A stretch of 64,000 nucleotides of DNA, from contig JAKOUW010000160.1 of NCBI GenBank assembly GCA_029782365.1, positions 1 to 64,000 on the forward strand. The letters run 5' to 3'. The DNA comes from Chloroflexota bacterium. GTDB taxonomy: Bacteria > Chloroflexota > Anaerolineae > Anaerolineales > UBA4823. This document shows, in pieces, positions 51,688-61,718 of the stretch. The translations under genes and the position numbers were made by a program. The notes beneath the pieces were generated by a model that saw only the letters and a list, made by a program, of their open reading frames with translations, was not told the origin of the DNA and did no database searches. The stretch's first letter is position 1. Every line of letters starts with the position of its first letter.

Positions 51688-52197
51688 TTAGTTATTTGTC
51701 AGCAGGAGGCGGTAAAGCGTTTCGTCTTCTGTGGAAAAGCAGCAAAAGATCACTTCCTGCAGGCTGGAGGGTGAATTAACAAATTTCTGGACCGCTGAGA
51801 TAGCTACCCTGGCGGCCTGTTCCTTGGGATAACCGTAAATGCCTGAGCTGATGAACGGGAATGCAATCGAATGCAGCCCTTTTTCGGCTGCCAGCTCCAA
51901 GGAGCGCGTGTAACAAGATGCCAACAGTTCTGCCTCGCCCTGCCCGCCGCCATTCCAAATCGGCCCCACAGCATGGATCACCCACGGCGCCGGCAGGCGA
52001 AAGCCGGGGGTGATTTTGGCGCTGCCTGTGGGGCAGCCGTGCAGCCGGTAGCATGCTTCAGCTAATTCTGGGCCAGCCGCCTTATGGATCGCCCCACACA
52101 CCCCGGCCCCGGGCGCCAAATGATCATTGGCCGCGTTGACGATCGCATCCACCTGCAGGCGAGTGATATCACCTCGCTGAACAGTCAGTATTGTCAT
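51688..52197 (-). CDS. MacroD-type macrodomain protein
   Basis: This is a 169-residue stand-alone macrodomain. [22 protein letters not shown] and [13 protein letters not shown] are the ADP-ribose-binding loops. MacroD-type enzymes hydrolyse O-acetyl-ADP-ribose and mono-ADP-ribosylated proteins. The ATG at 52197 has GAGGAGG nine bases upstream; the longer frame adds six residues. It lies between a nucleotidyltransferase and a nitrilase on the same strand. Confidence 0.88.
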   Translation of the reverse strand: MTILTVQRGDITRLQVDAIVNAANDHLAPGAGVCGAIHKAAGPELAEACYRLHGCPTGSAKITPGFRLPAPWVIHAVGPIWNGGGQGEAELLASCYTRSLELAAEKGLHSIAFPFISSGIYGYPKEQAARVAISAVQKFVNSPSSLQEVIFCCFSTEDETLYRLLLTNN

Positions 52198-52248
52198 TTC
52201 GAAAAACCTCCTCACACGGCCATGTAAGAATAGCGCACCCTTTTGCCG

Positions 52249-53202
52249 TTAATCCGATGGTTCAAGATTAAAATTCACCGCGTTCGCCGGATGTTCATTG
52301 ACACGCAATTGAAAAACATCCGGGCGAGCGTAATGACCGGTGACATCCAGGTCATATTTTCCGCGCACGGTGTCCAGCAGGTCAATCTCTGCCACCACGA
52401 CCGCCTCTTTTCCGTAAACCGGCCCGGCGAGCACCTCGCCGAGTGGGCTGACGATCACGCTGCCGCCGCGGATCAGCACCGTCTCGGGCGCGTTGCCCTG
52501 TATGCAGGCATAATCCGGCGGGCAGTCGGCGCGGGTCAGGTATTGGCAAGCGCTGAGCACGAAACAGCGGCCCTCGTAAGCGATGTGGCGCATCGATGAT
52601 TGCCAGATTTCCCGTTCATCCACGGTTGGGGCACACCACAATTGGATGCCTTTGGCATACATTGCCATGCGCAGAGCGGGCATGTAATTTTCCCAGCAAA
52701 TGGCTGAGCCGATTTTGCCTACCGGGGTGGTGAACACCGGCAAGGTAGAACCGTCGCCTTGGCCCCACACCAGGCGTTCGCTGGCGGTAGGCATCAGCTT
52801 GCGGTGCTTGCCCAGCAGATTGCCTTGCGGATTAAAGAATAAAACCGTGCAGTATAGCGTGCCGCCGGCGCGTTCGATCACCCCAACCGCCAGGTGCGCC
52901 CGCGCCTGGCGGGCGAAGCCGGCGATGCGCTCTGTTTCGCTGCCTGGCACTTCGACAGCGGCCTGCCAATAACGGCGAAAATCGTCTCGTCCTTCGGGTG
53001 TGCGGCTGCCGAGGCGCGCCCCAAAATCCAGGCCTTTTGGGTATCCGCCGATGTAGGCTTCGGGAAATACTGCCAACTGGATTTCCTGGCGCTGTAACTC
53101 GGCGCAGTGTGCGTGCATGCGCTCCAGGGTTGCCTGGGTGTCGAACATGGTGGAACCAGCTTGTACAACCGCCACACGAGATAATTGTATCGAATCTACC
53201 AA
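52249..53202 (-). CDS. Nitrilase-type carbon-nitrogen hydrolase
   Basis: This is a 317-residue branch-1 nitrilase-like enzyme. The Glu-Lys-Cys triad is in FPEAYIGGYPKGLDFG (Glu), LLGKHRKLMPTASERLVWG (Lys) and SAICWENYMPALR (Cys). CWENYMP is typical of true nitrilases that turn nitriles into acids and ammonia. The start is probably the TTG at 53202, five bases behind GGAGG; a TTG four codons earlier is possible. Likely a cytoplasmic oligomer. Confidence 0.87.
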   Translation of the reverse strand: MVDSIQLSRVAVVQAGSTMFDTQATLERMHAHCAELQRQEIQLAVFPEAYIGGYPKGLDFGARLGSRTPEGRDDFRRYWQAAVEVPGSETERIAGFARQARAHLAVGVIERAGGTLYCTVLFFNPQGNLLGKHRKLMPTASERLVWGQGDGSTLPVFTTPVGKIGSAICWENYMPALRMAMYAKGIQLWCAPTVDEREIWQSSMRHIAYEGRCFVLSACQYLTRADCPPDYACIQGNAPETVLIRGGSVIVSPLGEVLAGPVYGKEAVVVAEIDLLDTVRGKYDLDVTGHYARPDVFQLRVNEHPANAVNFNLEPSD

Positions 53203-53279
53203 AGCACCCTCCAATTCTTATATAAACGAATGATAATTAGCTCCATTTTACCTCTGATCGATAATTGATCATTCATTTA

Positions 53280-53308
53280 TTGCATTCGATCACAAGCACC
53301 TGTATAAT
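53280..53308 (+). promoter_or_regulatory. Promoter for the 53385 epimerase gene
   Basis: TTGCAT (53280-53285) and a perfect TATAAT (53303-53308) are 17 bases apart, giving a leader of about 70 bases. An AT-rich stretch lies upstream. Confidence 0.5.
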
Positions 53309-53384
53309 CCCATCTTGAGCCAAGAATGAAGCTTTCAATAATCGCATCGCATACATAAAAAGGTTCACCGCGGAGAGTTTTCCT

Positions 53385-54404
53385 ATGAAAATATTGTTTA
53401 TTGGGGGTACGGGACTAATTAGCTCAGCTTGCGCCGAACTGGCCCTGCAGCGAGGCCACGAACTGGTCCTGCTTAACCGTGCGGCAACAAAAAAATACAA
53501 CCTGCCGGCTGGCGCTCATTTGATCACCGGTGATATCTACACCGAGGAAAAACGCCTCACCAACTTGTTAGAAGAAGTTCAATTCGACTGCGTGGTCGAT
53601 TGGATTGCGTACACGCCAGCCGATATCGAGCGCGACTTGCGTATATTCCATGGAAAAACCGGGCAATTTGTCTTCATCAGTTCCGCCAGCGCTTACCAGA
53701 AGCCGCCGACGCATTATCTGATCACGGAAAATACGCCGCTTGATAACCCCTTTTGGCAGTATTCACGCGATAAAATTGCCTGCGAACAACGCTTGATGCA
53801 GGCTTACCATGAGCAAGGCTTTCCAATAACTATCATCCGCCCCTCATTAACTTATGGACCACAGCAGATTCCGCTGGTTGGAGGAAGCTGGCAGCATCCA
53901 TATACGGTGATCGAGCGCATGCGGCGCGGCCAAAAGATCATTGTTCCGGGCGATGGCACTTCTTTATGGGTGCTGACCTGGAACAGCGATTTTGCCGTTG
54001 GCCTGCTCGGTTTGCTAGGAAATGCTAACGCGATTGGAGAGGCGTTCCATATCACTTCGGATGAGGTGTTAACCTGGAACCAGATATTCCTGGAAGCAGC
54101 CCTGGCTGTTGGGTGCGAACCGGACATGGTTCACGTCCCTTCAGACTTGATCGCAGCTTATGATGCCCACGCCGTCGGCAGCCTGATCGGCGATAAGATT
54201 AACAGTGTGGTCTTCGATAACAGCAAAATCAAGCGTTTTGTACCGGATTTTCATTGTAAGGTAGATTGGGCAGCCGGCATCCGCCGCTCGCTGGCATGGT
54301 TCGAAGCGGATCCTACCCGCCAGACTATCGATGAAGATATGAACCAGCGTTGGGACCGGATAATTGCGGCCTACCAGCGTGCGTTTCCTTACCCCAAGGT
54401 TTAA
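53385..54404 (+). CDS. NAD-dependent epimerase/dehydratase (extended SDR)
   Basis: This is a 339-residue extended SDR with an unusual cofactor motif FIGGTGLISSACAELA, ISSASAYQKPP (Ser) and the YxxxK pair in YSRDKIACE. TIIRPSLTYGPQQIP and HITSDEVLTWNQIF also fit. It is close to the CSP41/isoflavone-reductase-like group of sugar-nucleotide epimerases. Its substrate is not known. It stands alone between two minus-strand units. Confidence 0.85.
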   Translation: MKILFIGGTGLISSACAELALQRGHELVLLNRAATKKYNLPAGAHLITGDIYTEEKRLTNLLEEVQFDCVVDWIAYTPADIERDLRIFHGKTGQFVFISSASAYQKPPTHYLITENTPLDNPFWQYSRDKIACEQRLMQAYHEQGFPITIIRPSLTYGPQQIPLVGGSWQHPYTVIERMRRGQKIIVPGDGTSLWVLTWNSDFAVGLLGLLGNANAIGEAFHITSDEVLTWNQIFLEAALAVGCEPDMVHVPSDLIAAYDAHAVGSLIGDKINSVVFDNSKIKRFVPDFHCKVDWAAGIRRSLAWFEADPTRQTIDEDMNQRWDRIIAAYQRAFPYPKV

Positions 54405-54423
54405 CCGAGGATAAAATCCGAGA

Positions 54424-56703
54424 TCAGAATTTCATCTGGCTTGCCCGCAGTGTGCATTTCTCCCAGGTTTGGACATAATCATAAGCCGAGCGGAACAGCG
54501 GAGCCAGGTCTTCCGGAGTCAGGCCGCTGTTGCGGATATCCTGTAGCATATCGGGGATCATGCCGTAGTGCGCCATTCCATCGATGTTGATATCGAAATC
54601 GCGCCGAGGCCCGGCAAAAGAGCGTTCCAACGGCGGATTATTTCCGTTCATTTCATTGTATTTGTTCCACATTCCCCGGATTTCCAACATTAATTCCTGG
54701 GTTTTTTCGTCCAGTACGGGTTGTTTATCTTCGGGTAGATTTAAGCGGGCATAATAGGATGCTTTGCGTGGGCGAGGCCAATCTTCGACCTGCTTTTCAT
54801 CAGCGGTTGGCTGCTCTTCTGCCAACCACAGGCCGTGCGTGACGTTATCGATCCATTCCTCATCCAGCTTCAAGTCGATTGCTTCGAGGAGCTGCTGGAT
54901 ATTGATCTCTGGATAATCGCTGTCGAGGTGTTTGTTCCGTTCAGGATGAAAACCGGCCTTGTATTGTGAGATGGCATGCCAGATATCACAATCCAATTCG
55001 TTGTAACCTCCAGCGCCGCTGGGCTCAAAGCGGTGCCAGCGGTAATCGCGCAGCGGCTGGCGGTAGGCAACACCGTTAGTCTGGCGGTCGATCTCTGAAC
55101 GCCGTTGTGGGAGGCGCCGCTTGTCGCCATGTGCGCCGTAGGCCGCAAAAGTGCCAAAGCGTGGCCCAGGAAGGCAGGCAGCGCCGTTGATATCCGAGCC
55201 CATCGCCACGCCTTTGCCGCCCGTTTTTGATACAGCGTACAGGTATGCTTCACCCCAGGCGGTGCTTGAGCCGGCGCAGGTGGCTGGCAGTTTCTTCGCC
55301 AGTTCGGGCATCGCCTGGGCAAGGCCCGCAATGTCACCCTGGTTGAGAATCGGCGAAACGACCCCACCTAACCTGGCGATGCGTTCGAGCTGATCTCCAC
55401 GTTTACCGGCTTCGTGCGCCACTTTGTGGACATCACTGGTGGCATATTCTTCCTTCGACTCATCGTTATATTCACATGCAGAGGTGAAGAGCAAGTCGCG
55501 GAACCAGGAATGGGAAGTGATGACAGGGTAATCGTTTGCCTCGGCCAGATCCAAAGCGGCGTCAGTGGATTTCTCTGACATATGATCCACGTCGATGATC
55601 ATGCCGCGTTTCATCATTTCTTGGAGCAAAATCACACCGTATTTGTTCAAACCGCGCTTGTTGGCATGCCCACCTTTGAGCTCTGGCGCGGTGAACGCAT
55701 CCACCAGGTTGCGAGCTCCTGGAATATGATCGATCAGGGTATGTCGGTGGACAGCGCGTTTGCGCCCACCGCTCATAGCGATGCTGCGCTCTGTCTCATC
55801 AACCACATCATCGCCATCGAAATCCAGGCGATAACGTACGCCTGTTTCCCAGGCGTCCTCCACTTCCCAGGTTTCTCCAGTGATAAACATATTTACCGTT
55901 TCCAAAAAACGCATGTAGATGGCGGTGCCGCCAAAAGCATTATTGGTCAGGTGGATGGGTGTGATCTGGCGCACGCCCAGGGCATAGAGGAAGTCCAATT
56001 CCAGGCCGATCAACAAGCGCGCCTGGTTCGGGTCCCCGCCGCAGGCTTCTTCAAGATCTTCCAATTTACGCCAGTTGCCCAGCGAATCAACTTCAACGCC
56101 CAGGATGACAGCCAGTTTATTTTCAGCGATAATGCGGCTGGCATCGGCGGGTGTGAATGCAATCTGCATCCATCCCTGGCCTGGTCCGCCGGATTGCTTG
56201 TCAATATGGGCAACCATAGCCTTCATCCCTGCCACTTCGGCCTGAATGGCGCTGCGATCGTCAGGGGGCAGGCGCGGGTTCGACTTGGTCGCCAACAGTT
56301 CGTTGTTCACCGCCAGGCAGGTAACTAGGCGCAAGCCTCCCTGGTAAGCCCGGTAAATCCAATCGATGTATGCCTGTTGGTGCACCATTGTGGTGAAGCG
56401 CGGCCAGACAATAAAATCAGGCCAGCCGCCGCCTGCCGGGTGGCCAAATTCCGGATTGACATTGATCAACCCGCCGTGAATGGGTTCACAAGAAGCCAAA
56501 GCGTGTTCCAAGGCTTCATCGCCGGTGTGCTCTGGGTCGTAGGGCTCTCCCCAAAAAGCATTCCCGCCGAAAGCCAGGTGAGCCATCAGGTGAGCGTGCA
56601 GGTCGGCGAAACCCCAGAGCGGCACGCCAGGATCGGCTGTCCAATAATCGCCGCCCAAAGGTACACGTGGGGAAAGAGTGTTCGATTGATCCGGTTTGTC
56701 CAT
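54424..56703 (-). CDS. Large M19 (membrane dipeptidase)-like hydrolase
   Basis: This 759-residue protein of the amidohydrolase superfamily resembles peptidase family M19. Likely metal ligands are in ADLHAHL (HxH at 36 and 38), IDVDHMSEKS (Asp, His) and ITSHSWFRDL (His), with the Asp in AMGSDINGA. It is nearly twice as long as usual M19 enzymes (about 350-450); extra regions lie between residues 70 and 320 and at the C-terminus. It has no signal peptide. It may cleave dipeptides or beta-lactam-like bonds. The start is at 56703. Confidence 0.75.
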   Translation of the reverse strand: MDKPDQSNTLSPRVPLGGDYWTADPGVPLWGFADLHAHLMAHLAFGGNAFWGEPYDPEHTGDEALEHALASCEPIHGGLINVNPEFGHPAGGGWPDFIVWPRFTTMVHQQAYIDWIYRAYQGGLRLVTCLAVNNELLATKSNPRLPPDDRSAIQAEVAGMKAMVAHIDKQSGGPGQGWMQIAFTPADASRIIAENKLAVILGVEVDSLGNWRKLEDLEEACGGDPNQARLLIGLELDFLYALGVRQITPIHLTNNAFGGTAIYMRFLETVNMFITGETWEVEDAWETGVRYRLDFDGDDVVDETERSIAMSGGRKRAVHRHTLIDHIPGARNLVDAFTAPELKGGHANKRGLNKYGVILLQEMMKRGMIIDVDHMSEKSTDAALDLAEANDYPVITSHSWFRDLLFTSACEYNDESKEEYATSDVHKVAHEAGKRGDQLERIARLGGVVSPILNQGDIAGLAQAMPELAKKLPATCAGSSTAWGEAYLYAVSKTGGKGVAMGSDINGAACLPGPRFGTFAAYGAHGDKRRLPQRRSEIDRQTNGVAYRQPLRDYRWHRFEPSGAGGYNELDCDIWHAISQYKAGFHPERNKHLDSDYPEINIQQLLEAIDLKLDEEWIDNVTHGLWLAEEQPTADEKQVEDWPRPRKASYYARLNLPEDKQPVLDEKTQELMLEIRGMWNKYNEMNGNNPPLERSFAGPRRDFDINIDGMAHYGMIPDMLQDIRNSGLTPEDLAPLFRSAYDYVQTWEKCTLRASQMKF

Positions 56704-56866
56704 ACGATCGCTCCTGTATTTATTGTGAATTTTTCAAACCAATAGGTATATTTCAAGCATAACACACGATTCTACCAACTTCGATAAGAAATCTCTGAGA
56801 ACAGATTAATACCCTTAGCACACGTTTTACCCGGAATCCTGAGCTCTCTGTTGAAAAAGCGGCGGG

Positions 56867-58606
56867 TTATTTACGAATCAATGAAGTGTACAAAGCGTAA
56901 GGCGAATATTCCACGGCGCCAATATCGCATTTCACGCCAATAGGCCTGCGAAAACCCCGCTGGTCTATTGTGATGGCTGAACCGTTGGCGTCCATACAAT
57001 ACGCTCCTTGTCCGGCATCAATGGCAGGGCTGCCAAGTAAGAGCGCCTGAGTTTGCGTCGGTCCATCATTGAACCGCAGCACACCAAGCTTAGGATCCTG
57101 ACCGCTGATCAAGCCGACGGTAGTACCGCTGAAGGTACAGCTGGTGGTCGTTTCGACCAGGTCATATCCCAGTAAATCTAGCGTCCCAAAACAATCATCT
57201 TGAACTACAGCTTGTGTACCGTAGCGGTGAGAGTTATCCGCCAACAGGGTATTTTCTACCCGCAGGATGGCTGGAATATTAATAAAAACACCGCCACCCT
57301 GGCCGTTGTATGTCGTTCCATCTGGCACCGATATTTTGTTATTAGCGATGGTTGTATTGTATATTTTTATTTCCCCTCCCTGGGCATAGATGCCAGCGCC
57401 ATCGCGGCTGGTTGTGTTGCCGCTCAGAGTGCTGTTGGTTAACGTTATTTTAGAGGCATTGTGAATAAACAGTTCTGAAAAGAGACCGCCGCCGAATTTA
57501 GCTGAATTGGCACTCAAGGTGGTTTGTAAAATGTTCAGCCATCCACCTTCATACTCATAAATGCCCCCTCCTTTTTCTAAGGCGGCATTGCCATCCAAAC
57601 GCGTAGAAAGGATAGAGAGCGCTCCGTAATTGCCAACCGCCCCGCCGTAAAAATCGGCATGATTGTTAAAAAAGTGGCTGCCTGTCAGGATAACCGGTAC
57701 GGCGGCGCTGCCAGAATGGTTTTCAAAACCGGCGCTCAGCCCGGCTTTGTTCGTATAAACCTGGCTGTTTTCAATTTGCACCGAGGTGAGCCCCGCTGAA
57801 GGCGTGCCCTGAAAGTACACGCCGCCCCCTTCATACGCTGTGTTGCTGTACACCTGGCTGTTGAGCAGTTGAAATTGGGCCAAATCTCCAAAACTCACGC
57901 CCAGGCCGCCCGCCGATGCAGAGGCGGTGTTGGCATGGATGACTACCTGGTTCAGATCCACTCGGTCGCCCAGGTTGGAATAATTCAAATACAGACCGCC
58001 TCCATAATAGGATATATTGCTGTCAATCAGCACATTGGTCAATGTCAGGTGGCTGCCGCTTCCTTCCCAGTATAAACCACCGCCTTCATCAAATGTCTGC
58101 ATTCTTTTTCCATTGCGAATGGTCAGCCCGCTCAAACTGGTTTGGGCAGCGCTGGTGAAGATCTGAATGACCCGGTCACCCGTCACCGAGCCGTTGCCAT
58201 CGATGATCGTTACACCGCTGCCTGCTCCCTGGATGGTCAGGTTGTCTGTGATATCGAGGTCGCCCAAAACATCCGCATCATCTGAACCGGCGCGAGTTAA
58301 CTGATATAGCCCGGCAGGTAAAGAGATGACATCCGCGCCTGGAGTGAAATTCGCTTGCATGATGGCTGCCCGCAGGCTGCACTTTCCGTTCAAATCGGCG
58401 CAGGCAGCCATTCCGACATCCGCATCGACAGTATCCGCGGTGGTGTTCACCACAAATGTTGTGCCCGGCGTCTCCAGGTCTCTGTTGGCTTGAGCATAAC
58501 CAGCCCAGAAGCTGACAATTTTGGGAAGGGATAGCTGCGCCAGGATAATCAGGCTGACCCCCATGTGTGCAACAGGTATTCTAAAACCCGCTTTCGTTTT
58601 TTTCAT
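56867..58606 (-). CDS. CSLREAI-type right-handed parallel beta-helix protein
   Basis: This 579-residue exported protein has a hydrophobic signal segment (MGVSLIILAQLSLPKIV). It then has the CSLREAI-like block (GKCSLRAAIMQANFTPGAD) and many beta-helix rungs with Asn/Ser-rich turns such as NAYEGGGVYF-like repeats. The end, with a Cys-containing DANGSAITIDQRGFRRPIG and the closing CDIGAVEYS, is the choice-of-anchor-type tail. It is probably a surface carbohydrate-binding or structural protein. The ATG at 58606 gives MKKTKAGF; an extension to 58630 is unlikely. Confidence 0.8.
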   Translation of the reverse strand: MKKTKAGFRIPVAHMGVSLIILAQLSLPKIVSFWAGYAQANRDLETPGTTFVVNTTADTVDADVGMAACADLNGKCSLRAAIMQANFTPGADVISLPAGLYQLTRAGSDDADVLGDLDITDNLTIQGAGSGVTIIDGNGSVTGDRVIQIFTSAAQTSLSGLTIRNGKRMQTFDEGGGLYWEGSGSHLTLTNVLIDSNISYYGGGLYLNYSNLGDRVDLNQVVIHANTASASAGGLGVSFGDLAQFQLLNSQVYSNTAYEGGGVYFQGTPSAGLTSVQIENSQVYTNKAGLSAGFENHSGSAAVPVILTGSHFFNNHADFYGGAVGNYGALSILSTRLDGNAALEKGGGIYEYEGGWLNILQTTLSANSAKFGGGLFSELFIHNASKITLTNSTLSGNTTSRDGAGIYAQGGEIKIYNTTIANNKISVPDGTTYNGQGGGVFINIPAILRVENTLLADNSHRYGTQAVVQDDCFGTLDLLGYDLVETTTSCTFSGTTVGLISGQDPKLGVLRFNDGPTQTQALLLGSPAIDAGQGAYCMDANGSAITIDQRGFRRPIGVKCDIGAVEYSPYALYTSLIRK

Positions 58607-58850
58607 ATTCGATCGCCGTTCAAACTGCAAATCCAGGACCGTCTAATTAACGGCCAACTCCTTATCAAGACTAAATATACCACTTAACTCCAGTTATACA
58701 GGCGTGAGCTCCTGACATTTTCTGGCGAACTTGATTTATTCGGTAAAGACAATTGCCGTTTTATTGATTTGTCATGCTCTGTTAATCTTAATCTGATAAT
58801 ATCTATCTAATATGCGGAGTTATCCAATTCACCCTGATTCTGCCTGAGCC

Positions 58851-59693
58851 ATGGACGATTCACGCCCTGCCACTCGACTTGAGCGCCTGCGCAGCCTGAT
58901 GGCGCGCGGCCGTGTCTGGTTGAAGCGGTCAGCGCCTTTTGGCGCAGGGGTATTAGCGACATTCATCGGCCTCCTGTTATACAACCTGGCATTTCCCGCG
59001 CCACACGTTCCAACTCAACAGGAATTGAATACCACTGTCCAGCAAGTAATGGCCTCTGCTACGCCTGCAGCGGCTTATTCCGAACAGGTTTTCCAGATCA
59101 TTCAGCCTTCATTGGTTTTGATTCAGACAGAAGGCCGCAATGCGAATGGGAAGCCCGATCACGGCCTGGGCACCGGGGTCATCATCAATGACAGCGGCGA
59201 CATTTTGACTGCCCTGCATGTCGTTCTGGACACCCATGTTATTTCTGTCACTTTTGCAGAGGGTACGCGCGCTTACGCTTCGATCAAGATGGCCCAGCCG
59301 GAAAATGACATTGCAGTTCTATCTGCAGAAAAACTCCCTGATCCCCTGGTGCCGGCGGTGCTGGGAAATCCCCGCGCTATGCAAGTTGGTGATGAAGCGT
59401 ACGTGGTAGGCCACCCTTTTGGCCTTTATGATTCGATGAGCGCCGGTGTAATCTCTGGATTTAACCGCACATTTAAAGCCCAAGACAGCCAGATTGAGCT
59501 GAAAGGCCTGATCCAAATTGACGCAGCCGTTAACCCGGGCAATTCAGGCGGGCCGCTGCTCAATCGTTCTGGACAGGTGATTGGCATCGTCGAAGGTATT
59601 CTCGATCCGGACGGGCGCGACGCCTTTGCCGGGATCGGGTTTGCGGTCACCATTACCAATGCGATTGGCGGTTTTGGATCACCCCCCGATTGA
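58851..59693 (+). CDS. Membrane-anchored trypsin-like serine protease (HtrA type, no PDZ)
   Basis: This is a 280-residue S1C-type protease. After a basic N-terminus it has one membrane segment (GVLATFIGLLLYNLAF). The triad is in LTALHVVLDTH (His), ENDIAVLS (Asp) and NPGNSGGPLL (Ser). No PDZ domain follows, so it is a short DegP-like protein that acts outside the membrane. It lies upstream of the MoxR operon on the same strand, separated by 122 bases. Confidence 0.87.
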   Translation: MDDSRPATRLERLRSLMARGRVWLKRSAPFGAGVLATFIGLLLYNLAFPAPHVPTQQELNTTVQQVMASATPAAAYSEQVFQIIQPSLVLIQTEGRNANGKPDHGLGTGVIINDSGDILTALHVVLDTHVISVTFAEGTRAYASIKMAQPENDIAVLSAEKLPDPLVPAVLGNPRAMQVGDEAYVVGHPFGLYDSMSAGVISGFNRTFKAQDSQIELKGLIQIDAAVNPGNSGGPLLNRSGQVIGIVEGILDPDGRDAFAGIGFAVTITNAIGGFGSPPD

Positions 59694-59815
59694 TCGCTCA
59701 TTTATTGAGCGTTGGTGGCGAAACTCTACATCTTTGACAGCACCATAGGCGATATTGTCTTTTTCAGTTGAGCAGAGTGGTAGAGATATTCATATAAGGC
59801 AGTGAGGATTATTCT

Positions 59816-60814
59816 ATGGAGACCAGCTTAAAAAATCCGATGGAACAGGTTCTGTATGAAGTGAAGAAGGTTATCGTAGGCCAAGACCACTTGCTCGAGC
59901 GCATGATCGTCGCCTTACTGGCGCGCGGCCATATCCTGGTGGAAGGGGTGCCGGGCCTGGCGAAGACAATGGCGATCAAGACGCTGGCCGAATCGATCGG
60001 CGGAGAATTCAAGCGCATCCAGTTTACTCCAGACCTGGTGCCGGCGGACTTGATCGGCACGCGCATCTACAATCAAAAAACAGGCGATTTTAACACTTCA
60101 CTGGGCCCGGTTTTCACCAACCTGTTGTTGGCTGACGAAATCAACCGCGCTCCAGCCAAGGTGCAAAGTGCGTTGCTCGAAGTGATGCAAGAGCGCCAGG
60201 TGACGATTGGGCGAGAAACATTTAAAGTGCCTGATCCTTTCCTGGTTTTGGCGACGCAGAACCCAATTGAGACAGAAGGCACCTACCCACTGCCCGAGGC
60301 GCAGGTTGACCGCTTTATGCTGAAAGTTCTGGTTGGTTATCCGAACGCCACCGAAGAGTTTGTAATTGTCGAGCGCATGACTGGCGCGCTACAGGCGGTG
60401 CAGAAAGTGCTGACCACACAAAACCTGTTGGAACTGCAGAAAAAAGCGGATGCGGTGTATGTTGACCCGGTGTTGATTGAATTTGCCGTGAAAATCGTCA
60501 GCGCCAGCCGCCAGCCAAAAGATATCGGATTGAAGGATCTGGGCCGTTATATCTTATTCGGAGCCAGCCCGCGCGCCTCGATCAATATCATCTTGACCGC
60601 TCGGGCATTGGCTTTCGTGCGCGGGCGGACGTATGTCTTGCCTCAGGATGTGTTGGATATGGTGTACGATGTGATGCGCCACCGTTTGGTACTGTCATAT
60701 GAGGCGCTTTCAGATAATGTCAATGGAGATGACCTGATCAAAAGAATCTTGGAGCGAATCCCAGTGCCTGTGGTGCCCTTACATGAACGCGCCCGAATCC
60801 CCGACAACGCCTGA
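59816..60814 (+). CDS. MoxR-family AAA+ ATPase
   Basis: This is a 332-residue MoxR AAA+ protein. Walker A is VEGVPGLAKTMA, Walker B is LLLADEINRAPAKVQSALLEV, sensor 1 is LATQNPIETEGTYPLPEAQ and the Arg finger lies in VDRFMLKV. These ATPases act as chaperones for VWA-containing complexes. A GAGGA site precedes the ATG. The end overlaps the DUF58 gene by 32 bases, so the two are coupled. Confidence 0.92.
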   Translation: METSLKNPMEQVLYEVKKVIVGQDHLLERMIVALLARGHILVEGVPGLAKTMAIKTLAESIGGEFKRIQFTPDLVPADLIGTRIYNQKTGDFNTSLGPVFTNLLLADEINRAPAKVQSALLEVMQERQVTIGRETFKVPDPFLVLATQNPIETEGTYPLPEAQVDRFMLKVLVGYPNATEEFVIVERMTGALQAVQKVLTTQNLLELQKKADAVYVDPVLIEFAVKIVSASRQPKDIGLKDLGRYILFGASPRASINIILTARALAFVRGRTYVLPQDVLDMVYDVMRHRLVLSYEALSDNVNGDDLIKRILERIPVPVVPLHERARIPDNA

Positions 60815-61718
60815 GCGCATTCTGCAGCGCATCGAGTGGCAGGTGATTCGCCGCCTGGATGGCATGCTGCAGGGCGATTACCGCAGCCTATTTTATGGGT
60901 ACGGCGTGGATTTTGCCGATCTGCGCGAGTACCAACCAGAAGATGACATTCGCTACATCGATTGGAATGTCACTGCCCGCATGGAAGTCCCATATATTCG
61001 CCAGTATAGGGAAGACCGCGAATTGACGGCCTGGTTTTTGCTTGATCTGAGTCCTTCGGTAGACTTCGGCACTCTCAAGAGCCTCAAGCGCAACGTATCG
61101 ATCGATTTTGTCACGCTCATCGCCCGCCTACTCACCCGCCATGCCAACCGTATCGGCGCTGTTTTGTACAGCAGTCGCGTCGTTCAAACCATCCCGCCGC
61201 GCAGTGGGCGCATCCAGGTGCTGCGCCTGGTCAACGAACTGCTCAAGCAGCCGCGCCTGGCTCGTTCGCCTTTCACCGATCTGACACCCTTGCTGCAAAG
61301 CGGCCTGAATGCCATCAAAAGGCGCTCCCTGGTTTTTGTCGTATCCGACTTTTTCTGCGCACCCGGATGGGAAACAGCCCTGGGTTTGATGAATCAGCGC
61401 CATGAGGTGATGGCGGTGCGGTTATACGACCCCCACGAACTGGAACTACCGGATATCGGGCCTGTGATGCTTGAAGATTCAGAGACTGGCGAGCAACTCT
61501 ATGTGGATACGCATGACAAGAAATTCCGCCAGCGGTTCGCTGAGGCCGCCCAGCGGCGCGAATTTGAGCTGGCTGAAGCGTTTAAGCATTGCGGTGTGGA
61601 TGTTCTCTCGCTTTCAACATCGGAAGACCTGGCGGGCGCTATCGTTCGCTTTGCTGCGCTGCGCAAACAGCACCAAAAACAATTCAGCGGGCAGCAGCCG
61701 GCGATGGGATGGAGATGA
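60783..61718 (+). CDS. DUF58 domain protein
   Basis: This is a 311-residue DUF58 protein with FYGYGVDFADLREYQPEDDIR and DWNVTARMEVPYIRQYREDRE, then a VWA-like core (LLDLSPSVDFG). It is the usual partner of MoxR ATPases and VWA proteins in operons linked to stress tolerance and cofactor insertion. It overlaps MoxR upstream and the VWA gene downstream by ATGA at 61715. Confidence 0.9.
   Translation: MNAPESPTTPERILQRIEWQVIRRLDGMLQGDYRSLFYGYGVDFADLREYQPEDDIRYIDWNVTARMEVPYIRQYREDRELTAWFLLDLSPSVDFGTLKSLKRNVSIDFVTLIARLLTRHANRIGAVLYSSRVVQTIPPRSGRIQVLRLVNELLKQPRLARSPFTDLTPLLQSGLNAIKRRSLVFVVSDFFCAPGWETALGLMNQRHEVMAVRLYDPHELELPDIGPVMLEDSETGEQLYVDTHDKKFRQRFAEAAQRREFELAEAFKHCGVDVLSLSTSEDLAGAIVRFAALRKQHQKQFSGQQPAMGWR

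Noticed and set aside
56723..56729. TTGTGAA as a fourth Rex site near the M19-like gene
   Set aside because: Only one arm matches; the other half (bases 56734-56740) does not resemble TTCACAA.
61589..61714. Upstream extension of the first VWA protein
   Set aside because: It overlaps the end of the DUF58 gene in another frame and adds no conserved residues; the ATGA overlap at 61715 is the natural start.
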